In this document: one piece after another, positions 1 through 13,157 of the stretch
Layout: the number at the start of each line of letters is the position of its first letter
How positions within the stretch are numbered: position 1 is the first letter of the stretch
Origin: JAMQPK01 sp035937795
GTDB lineage: Bacteria; Acidobacteriota; Vicinamibacteria; Vicinamibacterales; JAMQPK01
Assembly: GCA_035937795.1 (NCBI GenBank)
Contig: DASZHO010000109.1
Coordinates: 1 to 64,000, forward strand
Reading direction: 5' to 3'
Length of the DNA: 64,000 nt
Translations under genes and position numbers: made by a program
The notes under the pieces: generated by a model
The model's input: the letters and a program-made list of their open reading frames with translations, nothing else
Told to the model about the DNA's origin: nothing
Database searches by the model: none

Positions 1-1457
<1,457 letters not shown>

Positions 1458-1473
1458 CGCCTGGCTTCAGACC

Positions 1474-1505
1474 CCGGGCTCCGGGCTTGCCGCCCTGGAG
1501 CCCGG
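1474..1505 (+). promoter_or_regulatory. Strong GC-rich hairpin between rpoB and rpoC
   Basis: CCGGGCTCC at 1474-1482 pairs with GGAGCCCGG at 1497-1505. An inner GGGC (1483-1486) pairs with GCCC (1492-1495) around a five-base loop, leaving one bulged T at 1496. No T-run follows, so it is not a standard intrinsic terminator. It may be a processing or pause hairpin, or a decayed 7-bp repeat, since GGGCTCC recurs as GGGCTT. Function is unknown. Confidence 0.5.
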
Positions 1506-1541
1506 CGCCCGAAGACCGAAGCCATTTAGCGAAGGAACCAT

Positions 1542-5762
<4,221 letters not shown>

Positions 5763-5777
5763 TGGGGGCTTCGCTGT

Positions 5778-5810
5778 AAGTAGAAGGTAAAAAGTAGAAA
5801 GTGGAAAGTG
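5778..5810 (+). repeat. Short 7-bp purine tandem array after rpoC
   Basis: About 4.7 copies of a degenerate heptamer (consensus RAAAGTR: GAAGGTA, AAAAGTA, GAAAGTG, GAAAGTG) lie between the rpoC stop and the terminator stem. The same heptamer family recurs at 52011-52073 and, in variant form, at 57924-58002. Confidence 0.75.
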
Positions 5811-5846
5811 GGCGGGTCTTGTGTTCTGAGACCCGCCCTTTTTTTT
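5810..5846 (+). terminator. rpoC: Intrinsic terminator of the rpoBC operon
   Basis: A perfect 10-bp stem (GGGCGGGTCT at 5810-5819 with AGACCCGCCC at 5829-5838) encloses a nine-base loop and is followed at once by eight T residues (5839-5846). This is a textbook Rho-independent terminator. It lies between convergent genes and ends only a few bases from the stop of the minus-strand DUF1080 gene. Confidence 0.95.
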
Positions 5847-5850
5847 CTCG

Positions 5851-6699
5851 TCAGAGCTCGCGCACCCAGATGTTGCGGAAGCTGATCGGCGCACTCGGGT
5901 CGCCGTGCGCCTGCAGCTTGATGGGGGCGGCGTCGTACGGCTTGTACTCGGGTTTGCCGATGTAGACGGTCTCGCCCTGCAACGCCACGTGGTTCTGGAC
6001 GAGCACGCCGTTGTGGAACGCGGTGACGTACGCCGGGGTTTTGAGCGATCCGTCGGAGTTGAAAGTGGGCGCGGTCCAGACCACGTCATACACCTGCCAT
6101 TCTCCGGGCTGTCTGCTGGCATTCACCAGCGGAATGAACTGCTTGTAGACGCTCGCCGCCTGGCCGTTCACATAGGTCGGGTTGTTGTACGAATCCAGAA
6201 TCTGCAGCTCGTATCCGGCATCGCCCGGCCCGGTGGAAGCCAGGAACACGCCGCTGTTGCCCCGCGCCTGGCCGGATCCCGTGATGTCCTGCGGAATCCG
6301 CCATTCGATGTGTAACTGAAAACTTCTGAACCTGCGCCTGGTCTCGATGTTGCCGGCGGACTTGTTCACCGTCAGGATGCCGTTCGACACGATCCAACCC
6401 GCCGGCGACTTATCCTTTGTGGAGACCCATTGATCCAGGTTGGTCCCGTCGAACAGGATGACGGCGTCGGAGGGAGGAGCAGTGCTGGCCGGACCGGGAG
6501 TAACGACCCTCGGTACCGGTTCCCATATTTCAGTATCGGCCGGCTTCGCGGCACCGGCGGCCCGGCCCTGACGGTCCGCGGCCTGCTGGGCCGCAGCCTG
6601 CCCGGCCGCCGCCTGCCCGGTCGCAGACCGGGTTGCGAGCAGGCCCAATAGTACGAACGTTCGAAGCAGCGCTGGAAGCCTGGAGGACTGGATTCGCAT
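5851..6699 (-). CDS. Exported DUF1080 / 3-keto-disaccharide hydrolase-domain protein
   Basis: This 282-residue protein begins with a Sec signal (MRIQSSRLPALLRTFVLLGL). A low-complexity Ala/Gln/Gly stretch follows, with repeats such as GQAAAGQAAAQQAA. The 3-keto-disaccharide hydrolase domain (DUF1080, a concanavalin-like jelly roll) starts near AVILFDGTNLDQW. Conserved family features include GNSGVFL, YELQILDSYNNPTY and the C-terminal ISFRNIWVREL. Members bind or cleave carbohydrate, often in polysaccharide-degrading bacteria. I chose the ATG at 6699 because it starts the signal peptide; upstream in-frame codons look non-coding. It converges on rpoC across the terminator. The substrate cannot be read from the sequence. 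Confidence 0.9.
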   Translation of the reverse strand: MRIQSSRLPALLRTFVLLGLLATRSATGQAAAGQAAAQQAADRQGRAAGAAKPADTEIWEPVPRVVTPGPASTAPPSDAVILFDGTNLDQWVSTKDKSPAGWIVSNGILTVNKSAGNIETRRRFRSFQLHIEWRIPQDITGSGQARGNSGVFLASTGPGDAGYELQILDSYNNPTYVNGQAASVYKQFIPLVNASRQPGEWQVYDVVWTAPTFNSDGSLKTPAYVTAFHNGVLVQNHVALQGETVYIGKPEYKPYDAAPIKLQAHGDPSAPISFRNIWVREL

Positions 6700-6741
6700 G
6701 CTGCCAGTATGGCATTCTGCCCTCGTAGTAAGGAGTGAATC

Positions 6742-7041
6742 ATGTGTCGAAATATCAAGACGCTCGCCAACTTTGCGCCGCCGGCCACCGGCGACGAGAT
6801 CCGCGCGTCGGCGCTTCAATTCGTCCGGAAACTGAGCGGTGCCAACCGCCCGTCGCGTGCGAACGAAGCGGCATTCAACCTTGCGGTCGATGAAGTCACG
6901 GCCGCCGCCGAGCGCCTGCTCCGCTCCCTGGCCACCAGCGCTCCGCCTCGGAATCGGGAAGAAGAAGCCCGTAAAGCCCGTGAGCGGGCGCGCGAGCGGT
7001 TCGCTCAGCCTCGTGCGGGCGGAGCCATGCCATCATCGTGA
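6742..7041 (+). CDS. DUF2277 family protein
   Basis: This 99-residue protein starts MCRNIKTLANFAPPATGDEI, the hallmark N-terminus of the DUF2277 family, whose function is unknown. The middle part (ASALQFVRKLSGANRPSRAN) is also family-typical. The tail is a charged, Arg/Glu-rich helix. A clear Shine-Dalgarno AAGGAG lies at 6730-6735. It is probably a small cytoplasmic protein transcribed alone. It converges on the next gene with only four bases between stop codons and no terminator. Confidence 0.88.
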   Translation: MCRNIKTLANFAPPATGDEIRASALQFVRKLSGANRPSRANEAAFNLAVDEVTAAAERLLRSLATSAPPRNREEEARKARERARERFAQPRAGGAMPSS

Positions 7042-7045
7042 AACG

Positions 7046-7354
7046 CTAGTCTTCCGTGAGAACGTACCGATCCTTCAGCTTCAGATCTTTGGCCTGCACG
7101 AACCCGATCTTGGTTCGCTTGGCATCGGTCCTGAGGATCCAGGCAATGTCTTCCATCTCATGGATGCCGGGATGCTGCCGGTTCACGTAACCGGTGCACG
7201 AGCTGACAGGGAACGTGATCCGGGTTTCCAGCATGACGCACTGAACGATCTCGTCGCGCAGGCGCGCGCCGCGGACGACCGTGGCGCGGCGGCAGGTATG
7301 GCAGAGCGAGGGCTGCCCGTTATCGGCAGTTCCTCCTTGAATCTTGATTTTCAT
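7046..7354 (-). CDS. Small conserved four-cysteine protein
   Basis: This 102-residue cytoplasmic protein has CHTC near residue 18 and single cysteines near residues 39 and 53. The spacing could hold one zinc ion, as in a zinc ribbon. Repeats of basic residues near the C-terminus (KRTKIGFVQAKDLKLKDRY) suggest nucleic-acid or protein contact. The start is well supported by GGAGGAG seven bases upstream of the ATG. I recognise the N-terminus (MKIKIQGGTADNGQPSLC) as one that recurs in bacterial genomes but know of no assigned function. Confidence 0.8.
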   Translation of the reverse strand: MKIKIQGGTADNGQPSLCHTCRRATVVRGARLRDEIVQCVMLETRITFPVSSCTGYVNRQHPGIHEMEDIAWILRTDAKRTKIGFVQAKDLKLKDRYVLTED

Positions 7355-7414
7355 CGCGGGTCTCCTCCTAATGCAGGTGCGTCATCGGCCACCTCCTGAA
7401 TGAAATGATATGCA

Positions 7415-7442
7415 CGTCATGACGACGACGATGCCATCGTCG
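7415..7442. promoter_or_regulatory. Two adjacent palindromes in a divergent promoter region
   Basis: CGTCATGACG (7415-7424) is a perfect 10-bp palindrome. Two bases later CGACGATG-C-CATCGTCG (7426-7442) is a perfect inverted repeat around one base. They sit between the divergent genes starting at 7354 (minus) and 7578 (plus), a plausible operator position. No regulator gene is adjacent, so function is inference. Confidence 0.35.
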
Positions 7443-7488
7443 GGAGAGATTAGTCAAGCGAGCGCCAGCGGTCTGTGTCAAAGCCGTC

Positions 7489-7494
7489 TATAAT
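7489..7494 (+). promoter_or_regulatory. Consensus -10 element (TATAAT)
   Basis: A perfect TATAAT lies 83 bases before the GTG of the membrane-protein gene at 7578, in the divergent intergenic region. No TTGACA-like -35 sits at 16-18 bases. It probably drives the overlapping gene run 7578-12182. Confidence 0.4.
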
Positions 7495-7577
7495 CCCAGC
7501 CGTCCGCGAACTCGCGCACCGGCCCGCTCGAGGATGGCGGTGGCTCGCGCGGTCGCGATCGCACTCTGAGTGTTGCC

Positions 7578-8123
7578 GTGCTTACACCCCTCGCCGCCTG
7601 GGCTGGCTTCTACGTCATCGTTGGGTCCTCTGCAGCGGCGCTGACAGGACTCCAGTTCGTCGTCATGGCGCTGATTGCGGGCGGGCGGCGGCGAGGCAGC
7701 TTCAGCCAGATCGATGCCTTCGGCACTCCCACCATCGTCCACTTCTGCGTCACCTTGCTTGTCTCTGCCATTCTGAGCGCACCCTGGCAGAGGCTTTCGA
7801 GCGTGGCAGTTGCGCTCGGCGCCTGCGGGCTCTTCGGCGTCGTCTACGCTCTCGTCGTGTTGCGGCGAGCGCGACGTCAGACCGGTTACGCGCCCGTTCT
7901 GGAGGACTGGATTTGGCACTCAGCGTTGCCCCTCATCGCGTACGCTGTACTGCTGGCAGCGGCGGTTGCATTCGCACGCCATCCAGCCCCGGCTCTCTTC
8001 ATGATCGCAGCGGCCACGTTCCTGCTATTGTTCATCGGCATTCACAACGCGTGGGACACGGTGACGTATATCGCCGTCGAGTGGTTGCAAGCCCCGGACG
8101 ATTCGGGTAATAAGTCCCAATGA
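7578..8123 (+). CDS. Integral membrane protein, unknown function
   Basis: This 181-residue protein has about five predicted membrane helices: residues 5-35, 45-70, 72-95, 112-132 and 138-160. Between helices 1 and 2 is a short basic loop (AGGRRRGSFSQIDAFG) with a recognisable F-x-x-x-x-x-F-x-T-P-T-I-V-H-F pattern that I believe is conserved in similar proteins of soil bacteria. There are no catalytic motifs. It starts with GTG and its TGA overlaps the ATG of the next gene (ATGA at 8120-8123), so translation is probably coupled to the exported propeller downstream. Confidence 0.75.
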   Translation: MLTPLAAWAGFYVIVGSSAAALTGLQFVVMALIAGGRRRGSFSQIDAFGTPTIVHFCVTLLVSAILSAPWQRLSSVAVALGACGLFGVVYALVVLRRARRQTGYAPVLEDWIWHSALPLIAYAVLLAAAVAFARHPAPALFMIAAATFLLLFIGIHNAWDTVTYIAVEWLQAPDDSGNKSQ

Positions 8124-9145
8124 GCGCACGACGCCCGGCAGCCATCTTCACCCTTGCGGCGGTCGCAACCTTCGGCGTTGAGGCGATCGCCCAGCCCGGG
8201 GGCGCTCCGCGAAATGATCTCCCGCAGCCTTACCGTACGACGCGCGACTGGGGCCAGCTTCCTCCCGGGCTGAAGTGGGCTGCGGTCACCGCCGTCGAAC
8301 CGGCGCCCGACGGCACGATCTACGTCATCCATCGTTGTTTTGCCAATTCCTGCGCCGGCCGAAAGGAGCCGCCGATCCTCAAGTTCGATTCCGGCGGCAG
8401 ACTCCTCAAGAGCTGGGGCGAAGGTCTGTTCGTCTTCCCGCACGGCGCCACCGTCGATCGCGACGGCAACCTCTGGGTGACCGACGCCGGCGGCGCCAAC
8501 GGCAAGGGCCACCAGGTTTTCAAGTTCGGCCCGGACGGCAAGGTGATGATGACCCTCGGCAAGGCGGGTGTCAGCGGGTCCGGCCCTGACCTCTTCGATC
8601 AGCCAACCGACGTGCTCGTCGCGCCGAATGGCGATATTTTCGTCACCGATAGTCACCGCAACGGCAAGAACAACCGGGTCGTCCGCTTCACCAGGGACGG
8701 GAAGTTCGTCAAGGAGTGGGGCAGGAAAGGGTCCGGTCGCGGTGAGCTCAGCGAGCCGCACACGATTGCCATGGATTCCCGCGGGCGCCTGTTCGTCGGG
8801 GATCGCGAGAACAACCGTATCCAGATCTTCGACCAGGATGGCCACTACCTCGACGAATGGCGCCAGTTTGGCCGCCCGAGCGGCATCTACATCACCAGGG
8901 ACGACACGATCTACGTCACCGACTCCGAGTCCGGTCCCGACACCGGCGCGCACGAGCTTGCCGGCATCAAGAAAGGCATCCGCATAGGCAGCGCCAGAGA
9001 TGGCAAGGTCACCGCCTTCATCGAGGACTCCGAATCGACCGCGCCCGATCACTCCGGCGCGGAAGGCGTCGGCGTCGACGCGCACGGGAACGTCTACGGC
9101 GCCGTCGTCCGCCGCCAGATGCTCGAGCGGCACGTGAAGAAGTAA
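8120..9145 (+). CDS. Exported NHL-repeat beta-propeller (peptidylamidoglycolate lyase-like)
   Basis: This 341-residue protein has a weak N-terminal Sec signal ending near AIAQ. Repeated NHL blades follow, each of the form P-x-G-x-(I/L)-(Y/F/W)-V-T-D with N-x-R-V/I-(Q/V)-x-F. Clear blades are HGATVDRDGNLWVTDAGG, QPTDVLVAPNGDIFVTDS and EPHTIAMDSRGRLFVGDREN. The overall pattern resembles the lyase domain of peptidylglycine alpha-amidating enzymes, which hydrolyse or bind ligands at a central metal. Whether catalysis is kept is unknown. It overlaps the preceding gene by 4 bases and is one base from the next, so all are probably one transcript. A paralogue lies at 14928-16007. Confidence 0.85.
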   Translation: MSARRPAAIFTLAAVATFGVEAIAQPGGAPRNDLPQPYRTTRDWGQLPPGLKWAAVTAVEPAPDGTIYVIHRCFANSCAGRKEPPILKFDSGGRLLKSWGEGLFVFPHGATVDRDGNLWVTDAGGANGKGHQVFKFGPDGKVMMTLGKAGVSGSGPDLFDQPTDVLVAPNGDIFVTDSHRNGKNNRVVRFTRDGKFVKEWGRKGSGRGELSEPHTIAMDSRGRLFVGDRENNRIQIFDQDGHYLDEWRQFGRPSGIYITRDDTIYVTDSESGPDTGAHELAGIKKGIRIGSARDGKVTAFIEDSESTAPDHSGAEGVGVDAHGNVYGAVVRRQMLERHVKK

Positions 9146-9146
9146 A

Positions 9147-10160
9147 GTGAGACGCAGAACATTTCTCACACTGACAGGAGCAGCCGGCGCTGAGCTGATC
9201 GTTGGCTTCTCGGGAGCTCGGCGTCTCGAGGCTCAAGCCGCTCAAACCGCCAACCCCTCGGTTACCGCTCTGATCCAGACGCCGGTCCTCACGATTGGCT
9301 ATGAAGACAGCGGGGATCCGCGAGCGTTCCCGATCGTCTTGCTCCATGGTTTCCCAGACGACGTTCGCGCGTGGGACGACGTGGTGCCCCCGTTGGTCAA
9401 GGCCGGATTCCGGGTGCTCGTACCCTACCTTCGCGGCTATGGAGCCACGCGGTTTCGCGATGCGTCGGCGCCGCGGATGGCGGAGCAGGCGGCCATCGGG
9501 CAGGACGTGATCGACTTTGCCGATGCCCTCCGCCTGCCTCGGTTCGCCGTCGCCGGCTACGACTGGGGTGGGCGCGCAGCCGCCATCGCCGCGGCGCTCC
9601 ACCGGGACCGCGTGCGTGCCGCGGTCCTCATCGGCGGCTATAGCATTCAGAATACGGTGGCCCCCTCCCAGCCAGGGCCGCCCGAAGCGGAGCAGCGCGC
9701 CTGGTATCAGTGGTACTTCAATACCGAGCGCGGGCGAGCCGGGCTTCAGGCCAATCGGCGTGCGATCTGCCGGTTCCTGTGGCAGACGTGGTCGCCACAC
9801 TGGCGCTTCAGCGAAGAAACATTCAATCGCACCGCCGCGTCGTTCGACAATCCTGATTTCGTCGAGGTGGTGATTCACTCCTACCGCCACCGGATTGGGA
9901 ATGCGCCCGGCGAGCCGCGCTTCAAGGCGGTCGAAGAACAGCTGGCTCAACGCCCGAAAATCGAGGTGCCTTCGATTACGCTGTACGGCGCAGACGACGG
10001 GATCGCCCGTCCGGTTGTGGAGTCACCACCGGCCGAGCAGGCGGCGTTCTCGTCTTTGGTCGCCCGGCGGGTCGTCGCGGGCGTCGGACACTTCATGCCG
10101 CGCGAGAAGCCGGAGGCCGTCTCGTCGGCGATGTTGGAGCTACTGGCGGCGGGACGATGA
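9147..10160 (+). CDS. Alpha/beta hydrolase, epoxide hydrolase-like, Tat signal
   Basis: This 337-residue protein starts with GTG and a twin-arginine signal (MRRRTFLTLTGAAGAELIVG). The alpha/beta-hydrolase fold has the oxyanion motif HGFPDD near residue 67. The nucleophile elbow GYDWGG has Asp139 rather than Ser, as in epoxide hydrolases and haloalkane dehalogenases. The acid is in YGADDG (Asp283/284) and the base is His315 in GVGHFMPREKP. The cap region is rich in Trp and Tyr. An Asp nucleophile with HGFP and GHF favours epoxide hydrolase, acting in the periplasm. It ends in ATGA shared with the next gene. The substrate is unknown. Confidence 0.88.
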   Translation: MRRRTFLTLTGAAGAELIVGFSGARRLEAQAAQTANPSVTALIQTPVLTIGYEDSGDPRAFPIVLLHGFPDDVRAWDDVVPPLVKAGFRVLVPYLRGYGATRFRDASAPRMAEQAAIGQDVIDFADALRLPRFAVAGYDWGGRAAAIAAALHRDRVRAAVLIGGYSIQNTVAPSQPGPPEAEQRAWYQWYFNTERGRAGLQANRRAICRFLWQTWSPHWRFSEETFNRTAASFDNPDFVEVVIHSYRHRIGNAPGEPRFKAVEEQLAQRPKIEVPSITLYGADDGIARPVVESPPAEQAAFSSLVARRVVAGVGHFMPREKPEAVSSAMLELLAAGR

Positions 10161-11391
10161 TCCGTGCGCGTTGTCCTTTCACATTGATGGCGATCCTGTT
10201 GTTCCTCGGCTGCACCGCGCGATCTGCCGGGTTGCCGGCCCTCGATGCCGGTGGCGCCGGAGCCATCGACCGCATGTTCCAGGCTGCCGTCGACAAGGGA
10301 GACATCCCGGGGGTCGTTGCAGCGATCACGAACAGGGATCGGGTTCTCTATCTCAAAGCATTTGGCAAGCAGGATGTTGCCAGGGGCATCCCGATGTCCA
10401 GCGACACGGTGTTCCGCATCGCGTCGATGACGAAGCCCGTGACGTCGGTCGGGATCATGATGCTCTACGAGGAGGGCAAGCTGCGGCTCGACGATCCGGT
10501 GAGCAACTACTTGCCGGCATACAAAGGCCGTGAAGTCATCGCCACCTTCAACGAGAAGGACGCAACGTACACGACGCGGCCCGCGAAGAGTGAAATCACC
10601 ATCCGCCACCTGCTGACCCACACGTCCGGGCTGAGTTATCCGTTCACGAGCCGCACTATCCTGGCCATTCAAACGAAGACCGGCAAAGATCCGAGAGATC
10701 TGCCGCTCCTGTTCGATCCCGGAACGAAATGGAACTACTCGCCGGCCACCGCGGTTCTCGGCGACGTCATCCAGAAGCTTTCCGGCCAGCCGCTCGAGCA
10801 ATGGGACCAGGCAGGAATCTTCCGTCCGCTGGAAATGGTCGACACGACCTACACGCCTGCTCCAGCGAAGGCGGCGCGCCTCGCCACCGTTCACCAGCTG
10901 GAAGCGACTGGGCTGGTCGAGAACCCGAACCCCGCCGGATACACCCCGACGTGAGAGGCGACGGCGGGCTGGTCTCAACGGCATCGGACTACTCCGCGTT
11001 CCTGCAGATGTTCCTGAACGAGGGCAGCTGGCATGGGAAGCGGCTGCTCAAGGCGGACACGGTCCGTCTGATGACGAGCAACCAGATTGGTCCGGTCGTC
11101 GTCGAGACGATGCCGGCCGCGATACCGAGCCGATCCGCGGCCTTCCCGTTTGGAGCGGGCAAGGACAAGTTCGGCTTGGGTTTCCAGATCGCGGTTGCCG
11201 ACGGGTCACGTACGCACGAGCGAGCCGCTGGAAGCTATTCCTGGGGAGGGATCGACAACACGCACTTCTGGGTGGATCCGAAGAACGGAATCGGAGTCGT
11301 GATCCTCACGCAAGTGCTGCCGTTCTACAACCCCACCAGCATGGACGTCGTGAAGCGGTTTGAAAAATTGATTTACGAGCACCTCCAATGA
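10157..11391 (+). pseudogene. Serine hydrolase of the beta-lactamase/PBP family, frameshifted
   Basis: Two frames together encode one class C beta-lactamase-like hydrolase. The first (from ATG 10157) has a signal or lipobox-like start (LLFLGC), the SxxK motif Ser90-Met-Thr-Lys93, HLLTHTSGL and Tyr194 (WNYSPA). It stops at TGA 10952 just after PNPAGYTPT. The family-typical continuation RGDGGLVSTASDYSAFLQMF resumes in the next frame from about 10951. That frame includes GLGFQI, YSWGGIDNTHFW and the C-terminus to 11391. Restoring one base near 10949-10951 would give a full-length protein of about 411 residues. It is either a recent inactivation or a sequencing/assembly error; no slippery heptamer supports programmed shifting. 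It overlaps both neighbours by ATGA. Confidence 0.85.
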
Positions 11392-12182
11392 ATCCCGCCG
11401 CGTCGGGCTCGTACATCCATGGAACGGAACCGGCCGAGCAGCAGCGGCTGGCTGCGCTCAATCGCATGACCAACGCGCCGTTCGTGCGGTTCCTCGGCGT
11501 GACGCGCGGCGCGCGCGTGCTCGAGGTTGGAAGCGGGCTCGGCATTCTGGCGGCCGACGTGGCGTCGGCCGCCGAGGGCGTTCGAGTCGTCGGCGTGGAG
11601 AAGTCTCCGGAGCAAATCGCCGCCGCGGTCGGCCTCCCGGGCGTGACGTACGTGCGAGGCGATGCGCAGCGCCTGGAGTTTCCCGACGGCAGCTTCGATC
11701 TCGTCTATGCCCGCTACCTCCTTGAACACGTTGCGGATCCGGAACAGGTCCTGCGCGAGATGAGGCGCGTAACCCGCCCGGGCGGCCGCGTCGCGGCCTG
11801 TGAAAACGACATCAGCCTGTTGCGCATCGATCCGCCGTGTCCGGCGTTCGAAGAAGTATGGGCGGCGTTCCAGCGGCTTCAGGACAGCCTTGGCGGGGAC
11901 GGCCGAATCGGGCGGCGATTGTTCCGGCTGTTCCGCAACGCCGGCTTCTCGAAGGTCGAGCTTTCGGTTCAGCCGGAAGTGCACTGGTTCGGGTCACCAG
12001 GTTTTTCGAGTTGGATACGGAACGTGATCGGCAATATCGAGAGCGCTCGCGACGGGATGATGACGTCAGGGTTCTCGGACGCAATCCGGATCGAAAAAGC
12101 CATCGCGGAGCTGTCTGAGCTATTCCAGCGAGATGATGCAAGCGCTACCTTCGCGTGGAACCGGGCGCTCGCGATTCGATAG
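11388..12182 (+). CDS. Class I SAM-dependent methyltransferase
   Basis: This 264-residue protein has a Rossmann-type methyltransferase domain. Motif I is VLEVGSGLGILA (about residues 44-55). Motif II ends in VVGVEKSP, the acidic post-II region is GDAQRLEFPDGSFDLVYARY, and motif IV-V is EMRRVTRPGGRVAACEND. This is the UbiE/Methyltransf_11 type. The C-terminal part after residue 150 is an alpha-helical cap of unknown specificity. Its ATG overlaps the stop of the serine-hydrolase frame (ATGA at 11388), so it belongs to the same coupled run. The substrate may be a small molecule or lipid. Confidence 0.9.
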   Translation: MNPAASGSYIHGTEPAEQQRLAALNRMTNAPFVRFLGVTRGARVLEVGSGLGILAADVASAAEGVRVVGVEKSPEQIAAAVGLPGVTYVRGDAQRLEFPDGSFDLVYARYLLEHVADPEQVLREMRRVTRPGGRVAACENDISLLRIDPPCPAFEEVWAAFQRLQDSLGGDGRIGRRLFRLFRNAGFSKVELSVQPEVHWFGSPGFSSWIRNVIGNIESARDGMMTSGFSDAIRIEKAIAELSELFQRDDASATFAWNRALAIR

Positions 12183-12186
12183 TTCG

Positions 12187-13101
12187 ATGAACAGCTTCTC
12201 CGGCGCGCGGTGTTTCGCCGGCCTCTCGATGGCGGCCGCGCTCGCGGCGTGCGGCCTCGGACGTCCGCCGGCCGTCAAGCCCGTGTCTTCGCCACGCGGA
12301 GATCTGATCGGAGACGTCAAAGCGTTTGAACAGACGCTCGGCGTCGGGGCGACCGGCAACTTCCTCCGCTATTCCGACAGTGCGGGCGCCATCGACCGGT
12401 GCTATTTCACCGGCCGGCTCGAGCTTCCGGTGTCGTATCGCGCGTTGGGGCTGACCGGGGAGGGTAAAGAACCGTGCGCCGCCCGCGGGATGAGGTACGA
12501 CGTCTTTTTCTATCCCGTCGAGGCCGTCGCAAGCGGCTCGGCGGCGATCACGCCGGCGCTGACGGGAGCAACCGTTGAACGGATGCTGGTCGTCGTTCCA
12601 CACGAAGATTTCCACAGCCAACCTGAGGTGCGTAAAGCGGCGCCGGAGATTGCGGAGGCCGCCGCGACGCTCGCCGGATTTCTCACGGCAAGCGCGTTTG
12701 CGAAACAGGCGTTCGGCGTCCTGTCCGAGCCCTTTCAGCGGCTCGACCGCGACGCGTGGCTGTTCCTGCGAAAGGCGCAAGTCGTCAACAGCTATTACGA
12801 CAGGTTGAGCGGCCTGTATCGGTCGTTGCGATCGCGCGCGATCGATCGCCAGGCCGCGCTGGCGGGAAAGGCCGCGCTGTTCGCCGAGCTGCAGCGCGAT
12901 TGCTCGGCGATTACCCCCGAGCCGGCATCGTTCAACAAATGCCCGGCTGTGCTGAACAATGCCGGGCTCGCGTTCGAGCGGACGTATACACAACAGTATT
13001 CGATGATGTTCGACCTGTATCTGCGGTCCGGCCGGGATGCCGGATCGACCATTGCTCAGCTCAAGCAGCTCGTGGCCGGGCGTCCGCCCGGCACGCCGTG
13101 A
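12187..13101 (+). CDS. Lipoprotein with HEXXH metallopeptidase motif
   Basis: This 304-residue protein has a lipoprotein signal (MNSFSGARCFAGLSMAAALA then lipobox Cys near residue 21). At His139-Glu140-Asp-Phe-His143 it carries a gluzincin-like zinc motif (VVPHEDFHSQPE). The helical C-terminal half has many Glu and two Cys (DCSAITP, NKCPAVLN). Motif position, lipoprotein anchoring and helical make-up recall the putative aminopeptidase family PF10023, but I cannot confirm membership. I chose ATG 12187, four bases after the preceding stop, because it starts the signal; an upstream in-frame ATG at 12133 overlaps the methyltransferase. It is probably anchored to the membrane on the periplasmic side. 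Confidence 0.8.
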   Translation: MNSFSGARCFAGLSMAAALAACGLGRPPAVKPVSSPRGDLIGDVKAFEQTLGVGATGNFLRYSDSAGAIDRCYFTGRLELPVSYRALGLTGEGKEPCAARGMRYDVFFYPVEAVASGSAAITPALTGATVERMLVVVPHEDFHSQPEVRKAAPEIAEAAATLAGFLTASAFAKQAFGVLSEPFQRLDRDAWLFLRKAQVVNSYYDRLSGLYRSLRSRAIDRQAALAGKAALFAELQRDCSAITPEPASFNKCPAVLNNAGLAFERTYTQQYSMMFDLYLRSGRDAGSTIAQLKQLVAGRPPGTP

Positions 13102-13122
13102 TCCAGCTCGGGCGCTTCGAGC

Positions 13123-13128
13123 TACAAT
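13123..13128 (+). promoter_or_regulatory. -10-like element TACAAT
   Basis: TACAAT, preceded by GC, lies 29 bases before the ATG at 13158, with an AGGAG ribosome site between. It suggests a new transcription unit for the dehalogenase gene. No convincing -35 is present. Confidence 0.35.
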
Positions 13129-13157
13129 CCGGCCGGCCATCAGAACAGGAGAAGACG

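Noticed and set aside
10940..10960. Programmed ribosomal frameshift in the serine hydrolase
   Set aside because: No X-XXY-YYZ slippery heptamer or clear downstream structure at the junction; mutation or sequencing error is simpler.
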